A stretch of 37,303 nt of DNA from a virus: IMG/VR virus record IMGVR_UViG_3300021373_002521, positions 1-37,303 of that record. One strand, given 5' to 3'. Shown here in pieces: positions 18,708 to 25,704 of the stretch (its first letter is position 1; each line of letters begins with the position of its first letter). The notes beneath the pieces were generated by a model. That model did no database searches, had not been told where the DNA came from, and saw only the letters and a list, made by a program, of their open reading frames with translations. The position numbers and the translations under genes are program-made.

Positions 18708-19095
18708 CTTAGTTGGTCCAGTAACGGGACTACTTGATAAATTTATCGAAGATAAAGATGTAAAAAATAAATTAGCCCACGACCTTTCAACTATGGCGGA
18801 ACGTCATGCACAAGAGCTAGCAAAAGGACAGTTGGAGGTAAATAAAACAGAGGCCGCACATAAGTCTTTGTTTGTAGCAGGGTGGAGACCTGCAGTTGGT
18901 TGGACTTGTTGTTTGGGAATGGCATCCAACTTTTTAGTAATTCCTATGGCTAACTTTGCTCTAGCTTTAACAGGTAGCGCAATAGTAGTACCACTATTAG
19001 ATACTGGTGAGATGATGCCAGTATTGATGGGTATGTTAGGCTTAGGAGCAATGAGAACTTACGAGAAAAAACAAGGGGTTCAAAGAGATAAATGA
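18691..19095 (+). CDS. Holin (3-TM, GTA-holin family)
   Basis: 134 residues, starting inside the end of lysozyme with GAGG seven bases ahead. An amphipathic helix (about 1-30) and a charged helix (MAERHAQELAKGQLEVNKTEA) are followed by SLFVAGWRPAVGWTCCLGMA, the W-R-P-x-x-G-W signature of the 3-TM holins first described in gene transfer agents. Hydrophobic helices run at about 70-90 and 93-108 and in the Met/Gly-rich PVLMGMLGLGAM. It should form the membrane lesion that releases lysozyme. Confidence 0.85.
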   Translation: MLNLGSLVGPVTGLLDKFIEDKDVKNKLAHDLSTMAERHAQELAKGQLEVNKTEAAHKSLFVAGWRPAVGWTCCLGMASNFLVIPMANFALALTGSAIVVPLLDTGEMMPVLMGMLGLGAMRTYEKKQGVQRDK

Positions 19096-19325
19096 GTACA
19101 TTTATTCAAGAAGTAAAGCAAGGCGCGGTAGATTTAAAATTTAAACATATCTTAACAGGAATAGAGTTACGAAAAACTGTAACTCTTTATCCTCCTCTCA
19201 TACCACATGGAATTACTATAAGTAATATCAGTTCCAAGTGTAACAAAGTACCTCTATGGGATATGGACCATCAAAGATGGATGGACCTAGAATTATCAAC
19301 AATAATTTCATATAAACGAGTATAG
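19092..19325 (+). CDS. Hypothetical small beta-barrel-like protein (77 aa)
   Basis: 77 residues, coupled to the holin (ATGA overlap). Strand-rich pattern: VDLKFKHILTGIELRKTVTL, then KVPLWDMDHQRWMDLELSTI and ISYKRV. The end, W-D-x-x-x-x-x-W-x-x-L-x-x-x-x-I, resembles the SH3-like small phage proteins of the DUF2693 kind. The match is by eye and weak. Confidence 0.55.
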   Translation: MSTFIQEVKQGAVDLKFKHILTGIELRKTVTLYPPLIPHGITISNISSKCNKVPLWDMDHQRWMDLELSTIISYKRV

Positions 19326-19327
19326 TA

Positions 19328-19903
19328 ATGGAAATGTTTTACAATGATAGTAGCCCTATAATAGAGGTAGCTCCTTGTATTTTTCATGCAAAATTTTTAA
19401 CTCCTGAGTATTGCAAATACTTAATACAGTTATGCGAAGCACATAACTATTGGAGAACGGACTTAGCTACTTATAATACTTGTGACATTAATTTTGAGGT
19501 TCATTACCCAGAGATTTTTGATCAGCTATCTAATGCCTTTACCAATAGGTTTAGACACAATCAAATACAAAACCATCTTAGAACTGAGTTTACAGACTTT
19601 TATACAATATTTGCTGTTAAGTATGCTATGGGGGAGGAAAATGTAACTTCGCTTGGCTTGCATTGTGATGATAGTTTCTTAACTGCAAGCATTAAACTAA
19701 ATGACGAGTATACAGGTGCTGAATTAAATTTTCCCAACCAAGACTATGATAATTCTGAGTGCGAAGTAGGAGACTTAATTTTATTCCCGGGGTCTTTAAC
19801 ACACCCCCACGAATCATTAGAGCTCGCTTCGGGGACAAAGTACTCTTTAACTATGTGGTCAAAATATCCTGACCTAGAGCTACACGAAAAGACCCCCTAC
19901 TAA
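19328..19903 (+). CDS. 2-oxoglutarate/Fe(II)-dependent oxygenase, copy 1
   Basis: 191 residues. The double-stranded beta-helix iron site is visible: LGLHCDDSFLTASIKLND (the H-x-D pair; His near 118), YTGAELNFPN, then VGDLILFPGSLTHPHESLEL (distal His) and SGTKYSLTMWS, where the Lys should bind the 2OG carboxylate in place of Arg. It belongs to the P4H/PKHD-like group that hydroxylates protein or small-molecule substrates. Such genes are frequent in marine phages, their substrates unknown. It ends just before a promoter at 19917, so it closes the late block. A second member is at 24348. Confidence 0.85.
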   Translation: MEMFYNDSSPIIEVAPCIFHAKFLTPEYCKYLIQLCEAHNYWRTDLATYNTCDINFEVHYPEIFDQLSNAFTNRFRHNQIQNHLRTEFTDFYTIFAVKYAMGEENVTSLGLHCDDSFLTASIKLNDEYTGAELNFPNQDYDNSECEVGDLILFPGSLTHPHESLELASGTKYSLTMWSKYPDLELHEKTPY

Positions 19904-19916
19904 AATAAAATAAATC

Positions 19917-19945
19917 TTGACAAATGCTGTTTAATTTGCTATAAT
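19917..19945 (+). promoter_or_regulatory. Rightward promoter with conserved leader (module copy 1)
   Basis: TTGACA (19917-19922), 17-base spacer, TATAAT (19940-19945), followed by ATCCTTTCAAATTTACGGAG and an ATG at 19971. The leader matches those after the promoters at 21481, 22636 and 24901. Confidence 0.9.
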
Positions 19946-19970
19946 ATCCTTTCAAATTTACGGAGAGTAC

Positions 19971-20567
19971 ATGAATTTATTTTATCTTGACCAAAATCTC
20001 GACAAGTGTGCAGAGTATCACGTTGACAAGCACATTGTAAAGATGCCTCTAGAAGTCGCACAGCTATTGTGTACTGCTATCTGGGTCGACAAACACTTAG
20101 GTTTTGTACCTCGCGCTCTCGATAAAGCTGAGAGCAAAATACTTAACGATCTCAAGAAAGAGATCAAACATCTCCCTCCAAAGGATAGACCCCTCACCCC
20201 GTATCTACCAATGATGTACAATCATCCTTGCACGATATGGGTGAGGTCAAGTCTAGACAACTTCGAGTGGACACATTGTTACGGCAATGCTCTCAACGAA
20301 GAGTATTGCTATCGTTATGGCAAACGCCATAAATCAGTAGAAGAAGTAATTAACATACTACCAGAGCCACAGAATATGGAACGTAAAGGTTTTACTACGT
20401 TCGGCTTAGCTATGCCTGATGACTTGAAAGATTATGACAACCCTATTCAGTCTTATCGTGACTATTATCACTTGGATAAGGCTACCTTTGCCGCATGGAC
20501 TGGTAGAGATAAACCAGACTGGTGGAGTGAAGATTATGCAGACTATGAAAAGAGGATTACAGCATGA
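19971..20567 (+). CDS. Conserved phage protein, possible pyrimidine-dimer glycosylase-related
   Basis: 198 residues. The start (MNLFYLDQNLDKCAEYHVDK, then HIVKMPLEVAQLLCTA) is a widely conserved phage signature: L-D-x-x-x-x-x-x-A-x-x-H-x-D-K-H-x-V-K-M. Some databases label it a pyrimidine dimer DNA glycosylase, by relation to T4 endonuclease V, which would give base-excision repair of UV lesions. Later blocks include YNHPCTIWVRSSLDNFEWTH and a Trp-rich end (AWTGRDKPDWWSEDY). I support the family but not a proven activity. First gene under the promoter at 19917. Confidence 0.7.
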   Translation: MNLFYLDQNLDKCAEYHVDKHIVKMPLEVAQLLCTAIWVDKHLGFVPRALDKAESKILNDLKKEIKHLPPKDRPLTPYLPMMYNHPCTIWVRSSLDNFEWTHCYGNALNEEYCYRYGKRHKSVEEVINILPEPQNMERKGFTTFGLAMPDDLKDYDNPIQSYRDYYHLDKATFAAWTGRDKPDWWSEDYADYEKRITA

Positions 20568-20647
20568 GCCAACCTCAGCAACAGCAACCTGTAGATAAAG
20601 ATGCAGATAAGCGAAAGGAACAAGCAAAGGATAGAAGAAATGGATAG
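20564..20647 (+). CDS. Tiny polar peptide (27 aa)
   Basis: 27 residues: MSQPQQQQPVDKDADKRKEQ, then AKDRRNG. The ATG overlaps the upstream TGA (ATGA), and the stop overlaps the next gene by eight bases. It is Gln/Lys/Asp-rich and disordered. Coupling is the only support for expression. Confidence 0.4.
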   Translation: MSQPQQQQPVDKDADKRKEQAKDRRNG

Positions 20648-20792
20648 GTGTAAATATTGTGGCGATGATATGATGGGAGATGGCTACACATTACCTTTTC
20701 ATTGTATCAACGCTTTAGAAGAAGATTGGTGGTACAGTCCTCCTGATAGTGGACCATACTACTGTGACTTACGAGAGGAAGAAGATGCCTAG
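20640..20792 (+). CDS. Small zinc-finger-like protein (50 aa)
   Basis: 50 residues from ATG 20640, with a possible C-x2-C...H-C site: MDRCKYCGDDMMGDGYTLPF, then HCINALEEDWWYSPPDSGPY and YCDLREEEDA. Cys4, Cys7, His21 and Cys22 fit one metal. Acidic and aromatic end. Overlaps both neighbours. Confidence 0.6.
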   Translation: MDRCKYCGDDMMGDGYTLPFHCINALEEDWWYSPPDSGPYYCDLREEEDA

Positions 20793-21471
20793 AGTAAAGA
20801 AAAGAGATCACGAAAAACTTACAGATAGTAACATAGCACATGTTATTACTCTATTAGAAGGCGAAAAGCCTATTACAAAGAAAGAAGCCTGTGGTATATT
20901 AAATATATCATATAATACTACTCGTCTAGCAAAAATTATTGCTGACTATCAAGAACACCTTGCTTATAAACAAGAGCGCAAAAATCGCAATAAAGGTAAA
21001 GCTGCAACTGATTATGAAATAAAAGAAGCTGCCACCATGTATCTAAAAGGTGAGAATGTATCAGACATATCAAAAAGCCTTTACCGCTCTGCGGGGTTTG
21101 TACGAGCTATTTTAGATCGGCTAGGTGTGCCAACCAAACCTGCTTCGGTTGAGGAGCGAATGAGTATTGGGTATCTACCCGAGAACTGTGTATCAGAGGA
21201 ATTTCAAGTAGGAGAACTAGCATGGTCTGCAAAGTATCATGCAATAGTTGAAATTAAACATGAAATGACCCCTGAGTATGCAAAAAATAAAAAAGGTCTA
21301 GTAGAGGTGGACTACATTGCAAAGTATGGCTCACGATGTTATGCTACCTCTGTTCGTGAGAGCATAGATGACTTTGGGAATCCTCAAGGGTTCTCTGCTT
21401 TTGATCTTGCACACGATCTAGGGAAGCTCAGCCACCTTGAAGAATATGGCGTAAACCTTGCAGCAATTTAA
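20785..21471 (+). CDS. Two-HTH DNA-binding protein (putative regulator, 228 aa)
   Basis: 228 residues from ATG 20785, with a GAGAGGAAG ribosome site. Two helix-turn-helix units: residues about 10-55 (IAHVITLLEGEKPITKKEAC, GILNISYNTTRLAKIIADY) and 73-115 (DYEIKEAATMYLKGENVSDI, SKSLYRSAGFVRAILDRLGV), with Lys-rich spacing between. The C-terminal half (about 120-228: ENCVSEEFQVGELAWSAKYH, VEVDYIAKYGSRCYATSV) is a separate beta-rich domain of unknown type. It probably binds phage or host promoters. One CTNCGGGG motif (21089-21096) lies within it. Confidence 0.7.
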   Translation: MPRVKKRDHEKLTDSNIAHVITLLEGEKPITKKEACGILNISYNTTRLAKIIADYQEHLAYKQERKNRNKGKAATDYEIKEAATMYLKGENVSDISKSLYRSAGFVRAILDRLGVPTKPASVEERMSIGYLPENCVSEEFQVGELAWSAKYHAIVEIKHEMTPEYAKNKKGLVEVDYIAKYGSRCYATSVRESIDDFGNPQGFSAFDLAHDLGKLSHLEEYGVNLAAI

Positions 21472-21480
21472 AAATAAATC

Positions 21481-21510
21481 TTGACTTTTACTTCGAAAAT
21501 TATATATAAT
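21481..21510 (+). promoter_or_regulatory. Rightward promoter with conserved leader (module copy 2)
   Basis: TTGACT (21481-21486), 18-base spacer, TATAAT (21505-21510), then ATTATTTCAAAATTTGAAAAGG and the ATG at 21541. It drives the monocistronic HTH gene. Confidence 0.9.
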
Positions 21511-21540
21511 ATTATTTCAAAATTTGAAAAGGAAACCAAA

Positions 21541-21945
21541 ATGGGCGACCGATTCTATACACAACAACTCAAATATAAAGGAAAAAGACCAATGCCTTGG
21601 ACTGACGAAAGCAAAGCCGAAGCAGTTGAATTATACACTGCCGCAAACCCTACACCTGAAACTAGCATGGAAATTGTAAAAGAGATCGCTGACGATCTTG
21701 GAGAATCACCTAACGGTGTTCGTATGATTCTTACTAAAGCTGGTGTCTATGTCAAGAAAACTCCTGCCGCTAAAGCATCTGGTGGTTCTACTGGAGGCAC
21801 TCGTGTCTCTAAGCAAGCCGCACAGGACGCACTCGTTGCTGCCATCACTGATGCTGGACAAGAAGTTGACGAAGATGTAGTAAGTAAATTGACTGGTAAA
21901 GCAGCTCAGTACTTCACAAAAGTATTAACAGCTAATGCCGACTAA
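21541..21945 (+). CDS. Myb/SANT-type helix-turn-helix protein, paralogue 4 (134 aa)
   Basis: 134 residues, with its own promoter and terminator. Myb-like domain at about 18-70: MPWTDESKAEAVELYTAANP, MEIVKEIADDLGESPNGVRM, ILTKAGVYVKK. After a Gly/Ser/Thr linker, a C-terminal helical domain (VSKQAAQDALVAAITDAGQE, VDEDVVSKLTGKAAQYFTKV) parallels that of paralogues 1 and 2. Codon choice is richer in preferred-looking codons (GCT, GGT, ACT), suggesting strong expression. Abundant DNA-binding protein or regulator is the likely role (inference). Confidence 0.8.
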   Translation: MGDRFYTQQLKYKGKRPMPWTDESKAEAVELYTAANPTPETSMEIVKEIADDLGESPNGVRMILTKAGVYVKKTPAAKASGGSTGGTRVSKQAAQDALVAAITDAGQEVDEDVVSKLTGKAAQYFTKVLTANAD

Positions 21946-21967
21946 ATAATTTGCTATCTTGAAACCG

Positions 21968-21996
21968 CTAGGGAGTTAGCTCTCCCTAGCTTTTTC
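21968..21996 (+). terminator. Rho-independent terminator after gene 21945
   Basis: GCTAGGGAG (21968-21976) pairs with CTCCCTAGC (21982-21990) across a five-base loop, followed by TTTTTC. Confidence 0.93.
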
Positions 21997-22063
21997 TTTG
22001 CCTAAACAATAGACCAATCGTACATAGGTAGTAATTGCTAACCAACTACGAAAGGAGCCTTAC

Positions 22064-22333
22064 GTGAAAAAGCAAGAAGTAAGTACACTGTTATTGGAGT
22101 ATGGAGATGCGGTAGTAACCTATCGTAGTGAAAACTCAAATAAGTTAAAATATAACGTATGTACTATGGATTTTTCAACTCCATATATAAAAACCAAGAA
22201 AAACAGAGCGAAAGAAACTAGGGATACCATACTGACTTTTTGTTGGGATACGGATTCCTATAGACTTTTGCGCCCCGCAAATATAGTAACCATTGTACCA
22301 CTTTCTTCCATTCTTAAAAATGGTGAAACATAA
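22064..22333 (+). CDS. Hypothetical beta-rich protein (89 aa), GTG start
   Basis: 89 residues from GTG 22064, with AAAGGAG six bases ahead. Strand-rich: VSTLLLEYGDAVVTYRSENS, LKYNVCTMDF, RDTILTFCWDTDSYRLLRPA, NIVTIVPLSSIL. This is the pattern of small SH3-like phage proteins. No motif recognised. Its stop overlaps the next ATG. Confidence 0.65.
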   Translation: MKKQEVSTLLLEYGDAVVTYRSENSNKLKYNVCTMDFSTPYIKTKKNRAKETRDTILTFCWDTDSYRLLRPANIVTIVPLSSILKNGET

Positions 22334-22632
22334 TGGAGATGCATGAGGCTCCCGAGCTATATGAACGCATAATCCATTACGATGAAGTAAAAGAAGTACA
22401 AGTAAGACTTACTGTTAGTACCTTTCGTGGTATAGAATACCTAAGCCTACGAAAGTACTACATGGACTTCGAAGAAGAATGGAAGCCCTCCAAAGAAGGT
22501 GTTACTATGCCTATAGACTTTTCAAACTCTAAGGAACTATTTATAGGTCTAACTGAAATACTTTCTCTTGCAGAAAGCAAAGAAGTAATTGAAGAACACT
22601 TCTCTGACCTACTAACAGCTATATATAAATAG
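22333..22632 (+). CDS. Hypothetical protein, possible transcriptional-coactivator-like fold (99 aa)
   Basis: 99 residues. The core VQVRLTVSTFRGIEYLSLRK, YYMDFEEEWKPSKEGVTMPI, and the FSNSKELFIGLTEIL helix recall the PC4/DUF-type domain with a four-stranded sheet and a helix (x-x-I-x-I-R-x-x-Y, E-W-x-P-x-K-x-G), which binds ssDNA. The likeness is by pattern only. It ends just before the promoter at 22636. Confidence 0.55.
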   Translation: MEMHEAPELYERIIHYDEVKEVQVRLTVSTFRGIEYLSLRKYYMDFEEEWKPSKEGVTMPIDFSNSKELFIGLTEILSLAESKEVIEEHFSDLLTAIYK

Positions 22633-22635
22633 TTC

Positions 22636-22664
22636 TTGACTTTACCTTCATTTTTTGATATAAT
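22636..22664 (+). promoter_or_regulatory. Rightward promoter with conserved leader (module copy 3)
   Basis: TTGACT (22636-22641), 17-base spacer, TATAAT (22659-22664), then ATCTTTTCAAAATTTAGGAG and the ATG at 22691. Confidence 0.92.
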
Positions 22665-22690
22665 ATCTTTTCAAAATTTAGGAGAAGTAT

Positions 22691-22972
22691 ATGATTGTAC
22701 AAGGCAACATTAATTACACTACATCTGGTCGCAAAAGAAAGACACATAGAAAGGTCAAAAAAGCACAACCTGCTTTCAAACCTTTAAACCAAACCAAGCC
22801 TTATCGTAGGGAGACAGAGTATTATCCGTCTCAGCCTATGATGGGTGTTGCGTCTAAGCCTGATGAAGCGTACAAACAAGAAGTGTCGCAATCATATACT
22901 CTAGCACCTGCCTATAACAAAGGTGCATACCAAGTAATTTCAAAAGACAATATCAAACATATAGGAAAATAG
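22691..22972 (+). CDS. Basic conserved-looking phage protein (93 aa)
   Basis: 93 residues: NINYTTSGRKRKTHRKVKKA near the start, then a Pro/Tyr-rich region (AFKPLNQTKPYRRETEYYPS). The start is highly basic (eleven Lys/Arg in residues 13-25), suggesting nucleic acid binding; the rest looks disordered. I believe similar proteins occur in other marine phages next to replication genes, without a function. It stands first in the operon that leads to the ligase. Confidence 0.6.
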   Translation: MIVQGNINYTTSGRKRKTHRKVKKAQPAFKPLNQTKPYRRETEYYPSQPMMGVASKPDEAYKQEVSQSYTLAPAYNKGAYQVISKDNIKHIGK

Positions 22973-22974
22973 TT

Positions 22975-23160
22975 ATGCCAGTAAAATTCAAAGAATCTCA
23001 AAAAGTAGTTATTGACCGAAAAAGTAAGAAAAGTAAAGTTGTTCACTTCTATATGAAGAACACTCCAACAGACGAGCTTATTAAAGAGCTAGATCGTGCT
23101 GTGCCTAAAGTTAAGCAAAAAATCCGTAACGAATTAGTCAAGAGAAATGTATCAGTATGA
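22975..23160 (+). CDS. Small basic protein (61 aa)
   Basis: 61 residues, starting with strands (VKFKESQKVVIDRKSKKSKV, VHFYMKN), then a helix (PTDELIKELDRAVPKVKQKI, RNELVKRN). It sits two bases after the previous gene and overlaps the ligase start by four bases (ATGA). It often appears with ligase-adjacent phage genes as I recall; no proven function. Confidence 0.6.
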   Translation: MPVKFKESQKVVIDRKSKKSKVVHFYMKNTPTDELIKELDRAVPKVKQKIRNELVKRNVSV

Positions 23161-24107
23161 AAGAGTTGCTAGATATGGCTTGTCTTGCCTATTATCAAGA
23201 CGGTGATCCTATTCTTACTGATGCTCAGTTTGATAGGCTTGCAGAGTTACATAACTATCATAATGTTGGCTATACTCCTACTGATGGAGTACGCCACACA
23301 TATCAAATGTATTCCTTGCAAAAGTGTTTCGACACTTTAGACTCTCCTTTTGGTATTCTCACCGATAGCGTAGCCTGTAGCGTAAAACTTGATGGCGCAG
23401 CAGTTGGTTTGACCTATGTTAATGGTCAACTTACTCAAGCTCTTACTCGTGGAGATGGTATTCATGGTAGAGATATTCTTGATAAGATGCAGCATCTTGT
23501 TCCTGAATTTATACAGATTAAAGGTATAGTGCAGGTTACAGGAGAAGTAGTAGCTCCTGATAGGATTGAAAACGCCAGAAACTACGCTGCGGGGTCACTA
23601 AACCTTAAAGATGTAGAGGAGTTTAAAACTAGAGAAGTCTTTTTCTATGCTTACGGTATGGAAGATGATGGTGATTTTATGGGTGATGTTGAGTACGGAG
23701 ATACATGGCAAGTTCGTATGGAAACCTTAAAAGAAGACGGTTTCAATACTGTTCATACCCATATTACAGATGGATTCCCTACAGATGGTCTAGTTTATCG
23801 TATCAATGATACCTACGACTTCAATGCTATGGGACACACTGCTAAGCATCCACGCGGTGCGTTTGCTCTTAAAGAAAAACAAAGTGGTGTAGTTACTACT
23901 CTCAATGATGTAGTATGGCAAGTAGGTAAATCAGGAGTAGTCAGTCCAGTTGCAATTCTAGAGCCTGTAAAGATTGGAGATGCTACAATATCGAGAGCCA
24001 CGCTGCACAATCTAGACTATATACGAGAGTTAGATCTTGAGATAGGCTGTAGTGTAGAAATTATAAGATCTGGAGAAATTATTCCCAGAGTAGTACGGAG
24101 AATATAA
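23157..24107 (+). CDS. ligA: NAD-dependent DNA ligase, N-terminal part (split LigA)
   Basis: 316 residues. It holds a shortened Ia region (YYQDGDPILTDAQFDRLAEL), the nucleotidyltransferase domain with the adenylated lysine in CSVKLDGAAVGLTYVNG (K77), further motifs (ALTRGDGIHGRDI, VQVTGEVVAP, ARNYAAGSLNLKDVEEF, TDGLVYRIND, ALKEKQS) and the OB fold (VWQVGKSGVVSPVAILEPVK, ATLHNLDYIRELDLEIGCSV, EIIRSGEIIPRV). It stops there; the zinc, HhH and BRCT parts are in the gene at 24956-25702. It seals nicks with NAD+. T5 is also known for a two-gene NAD ligase. One CTNCGGGG motif lies inside (23587-23594). Confidence 0.92.
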   Translation: MKELLDMACLAYYQDGDPILTDAQFDRLAELHNYHNVGYTPTDGVRHTYQMYSLQKCFDTLDSPFGILTDSVACSVKLDGAAVGLTYVNGQLTQALTRGDGIHGRDILDKMQHLVPEFIQIKGIVQVTGEVVAPDRIENARNYAAGSLNLKDVEEFKTREVFFYAYGMEDDGDFMGDVEYGDTWQVRMETLKEDGFNTVHTHITDGFPTDGLVYRINDTYDFNAMGHTAKHPRGAFALKEKQSGVVTTLNDVVWQVGKSGVVSPVAILEPVKIGDATISRATLHNLDYIRELDLEIGCSVEIIRSGEIIPRVVRRI

Positions 24108-24367
24108 TGTATTTTACAATAGATAACCCAGAACCTTGTTTAGTTTTAGCCATGGAAGAGTCAGGAGAATTTGTACGAGCCTGTAGCAAAGTAATACGTC
24201 ATGGATTAGATGAAAAACGTAAAGCACATCTTATTGAAGAAGCAGGAGACGTACTTGCTACATTATTTCTTCTAGAGGGGCATGAAATGTTCACCATAGA
24301 AGAAGTTACGGAAAGAGCTAGAAAAAAGATAGAAAAATTACAGGGCTATGAAGATGATAATAATTGA
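24107..24367 (+). CDS. MazG-like pyrophosphohydrolase, short form (86 aa)
   Basis: 86 residues, overlapping the ligase stop by one base. All-alpha NTP-PPase signature: VLAMEESGEFVRACSKVIRH (E-E-x-x-E type), HLIEEAGDVLATLFLLEGHE (E-x-x-D). The typical length of such phage mini-MazG proteins is 80-110. It should hydrolyse noncanonical or excess dNTPs. With the MazG at 11030, the window carries two different members. Confidence 0.8.
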   Translation: MYFTIDNPEPCLVLAMEESGEFVRACSKVIRHGLDEKRKAHLIEEAGDVLATLFLLEGHEMFTIEEVTERARKKIEKLQGYEDDNN

Positions 24368-24869
24368 TAATTATTTACAGGATCAAGACTTATTAGATAG
24401 ACTAAATGATAAAGAGCCTTGGAAAATGTTGAATCAGGACAATAAAAGGCAGATTATAAATAATTATTACTATAATCCAGGCGAACCCTCCAATGTGTGG
24501 GAAGAGGTTATAAACATAGTGTACGAAGACGATAGGCTACGTCTTAAAGACTATGAGCTGGATCGCTTCGAGTACTGGGGTAATGTAATAGATGAGAATA
24601 ATACTTTGGATTGGCATCAAGACAAAGTAGAAGAGCTATTTCCTAGATTAACTAAACTTTGTAAAGTAGGGGTAGTTTTATATTGCTACCCTCACAAAGT
24701 ATGGGGCGGGTCATTAGAGATACAAAACGATCACGATCTACACCAGGAGATAGACAGGATAGAATGCGTTTATAACCGTCTGGTACTATTTGATAGTGGA
24801 AATAAGTTTCATAGAGTAGCTCCAGTACTTGCTGGAACTCGATACGGGTTCCAGATAAATTTATGGTAG
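24348..24869 (+). CDS. 2-oxoglutarate/Fe(II)-dependent oxygenase, copy 2
   Basis: 173 residues (ATG 24348, or 24354 with better spacing to AGGG). The iron site is TLDWHQDKVEELFPRL (H-x-D, about 86-88), then CKVGVVLYCYPHKVWGGSLE, VLFDSGNKFHRVAPVLAGTR (distal His and the 2OG-binding Arg) and YGFQINLW. It is PKHD/P4H-like but not a close copy of the protein at 19328. It sits between the two ligase genes, a location that suggests a DNA- or replication-linked role, though the substrate is unknown. Confidence 0.85.
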   Translation: MKMIIIDNYLQDQDLLDRLNDKEPWKMLNQDNKRQIINNYYYNPGEPSNVWEEVINIVYEDDRLRLKDYELDRFEYWGNVIDENNTLDWHQDKVEELFPRLTKLCKVGVVLYCYPHKVWGGSLEIQNDHDLHQEIDRIECVYNRLVLFDSGNKFHRVAPVLAGTRYGFQINLW

Positions 24870-24900
24870 TTTGTATTTATGACACACAAAAAAATAATTC

Positions 24901-24929
24901 TTGACTTTTATCTTAAAATTACTTATAAT
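24901..24929 (+). promoter_or_regulatory. Rightward promoter with conserved leader (module copy 4)
   Basis: TTGACT (24901-24906), 17-base spacer, TATAAT (24924-24929), then ATCTTTTCAAAATTAAGGA and the ATG at 24956. It gives the second ligase gene its own transcript. Confidence 0.92.
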
Positions 24930-24955
24930 ATCTTTTCAAAATTAAGGAATAGACT

Positions 24956-25702
24956 ATGCAAACAATACAAGCTCCAACAAGTTGCCCATCGTGTAACTCG
25001 ATGCTTGATGTAGTCAATAATCTTTTATTTTGCAGAAATACATCTTGTACTTCACAAACTCATAAAAGGCTAGAGCACTTTGCAAAGACCCTCAAGATTA
25101 AGGGGCTTGGACCAAAAGCTATCGAGAAATTGGGGGTCACAACTTCACAAGAGTTGTACTTGCTAACTCTAGATGACTTAGTCCTTCTCTTAGAATCTGA
25201 GAAAATAGGTGCAAAAGTTTTTGATGAGATTCAGAAGTCTAAAGGTGTTCCATTGAACGTAGTTTTACCTGCCTTGTCAATACCTTTGATTGGTAATACA
25301 GCAGCTAAAAAGTTAGCTACTGTATGCGATTACTTAGCAGATATTGACAAAGAAAGCTGTCAGTCAGCAGGGCTAGGCCCTAAGGCAACGGAAAACTTAC
25401 TTTCATACTTAAAAGAGCATGGCATCGCGCTACTAGGTCATCCATTCTCTTTCAAGTTCGAAAAACCTATACAAATAGCCAATAAGGGCGTAGTATGTAT
25501 CTCAGGCAAGTTAAAATCTTATAAAACAAAGGCTGAAGCCACCGAGATATTACAACAACAAGGCTATACTGTAAAAGGTTCTCTAACGCGAGACGTAACC
25601 ATTCTAGTTAATGAGAGTGGCATAGAGTCCGCTAAAACTAAATCAGCCCAATCTAAGGGCATTCAAATCATAACTAATCTATTAGATTTTCTGGAGAAAT
25701 AA
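24956..25702 (+). CDS. ligB: NAD-dependent DNA ligase, C-terminal part (Zn finger, HhH, BRCT)
   Basis: 248 residues. The zinc finger is CPSCNSMLDVVNNLLFCRNT and SCTSQ (C-x2-C...C-x4-C, about 9-32), then helix-hairpin-helix units (LKIKGLGPKAIEKLGVTTSQ, LPALSIPLIGNTAAKKLATV, SAGLGPKATENLLSYL) and a C-terminal BRCT domain (about 170-248: KGVVCISGKLKSYKTKAEAT, EILQQQGYTVKGSLTRDVTI, LVNESG). In normal LigA these follow the OB domain; here they are a separate protein that should bind the partner at 23157. It has its own promoter, so the two halves may be made in unequal amounts. Confidence 0.9.
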   Translation: MQTIQAPTSCPSCNSMLDVVNNLLFCRNTSCTSQTHKRLEHFAKTLKIKGLGPKAIEKLGVTTSQELYLLTLDDLVLLLESEKIGAKVFDEIQKSKGVPLNVVLPALSIPLIGNTAAKKLATVCDYLADIDKESCQSAGLGPKATENLLSYLKEHGIALLGHPFSFKFEKPIQIANKGVVCISGKLKSYKTKAEATEILQQQGYTVKGSLTRDVTILVNESGIESAKTKSAQSKGIQIITNLLDFLEK

Positions 25703-25704
25703 TA

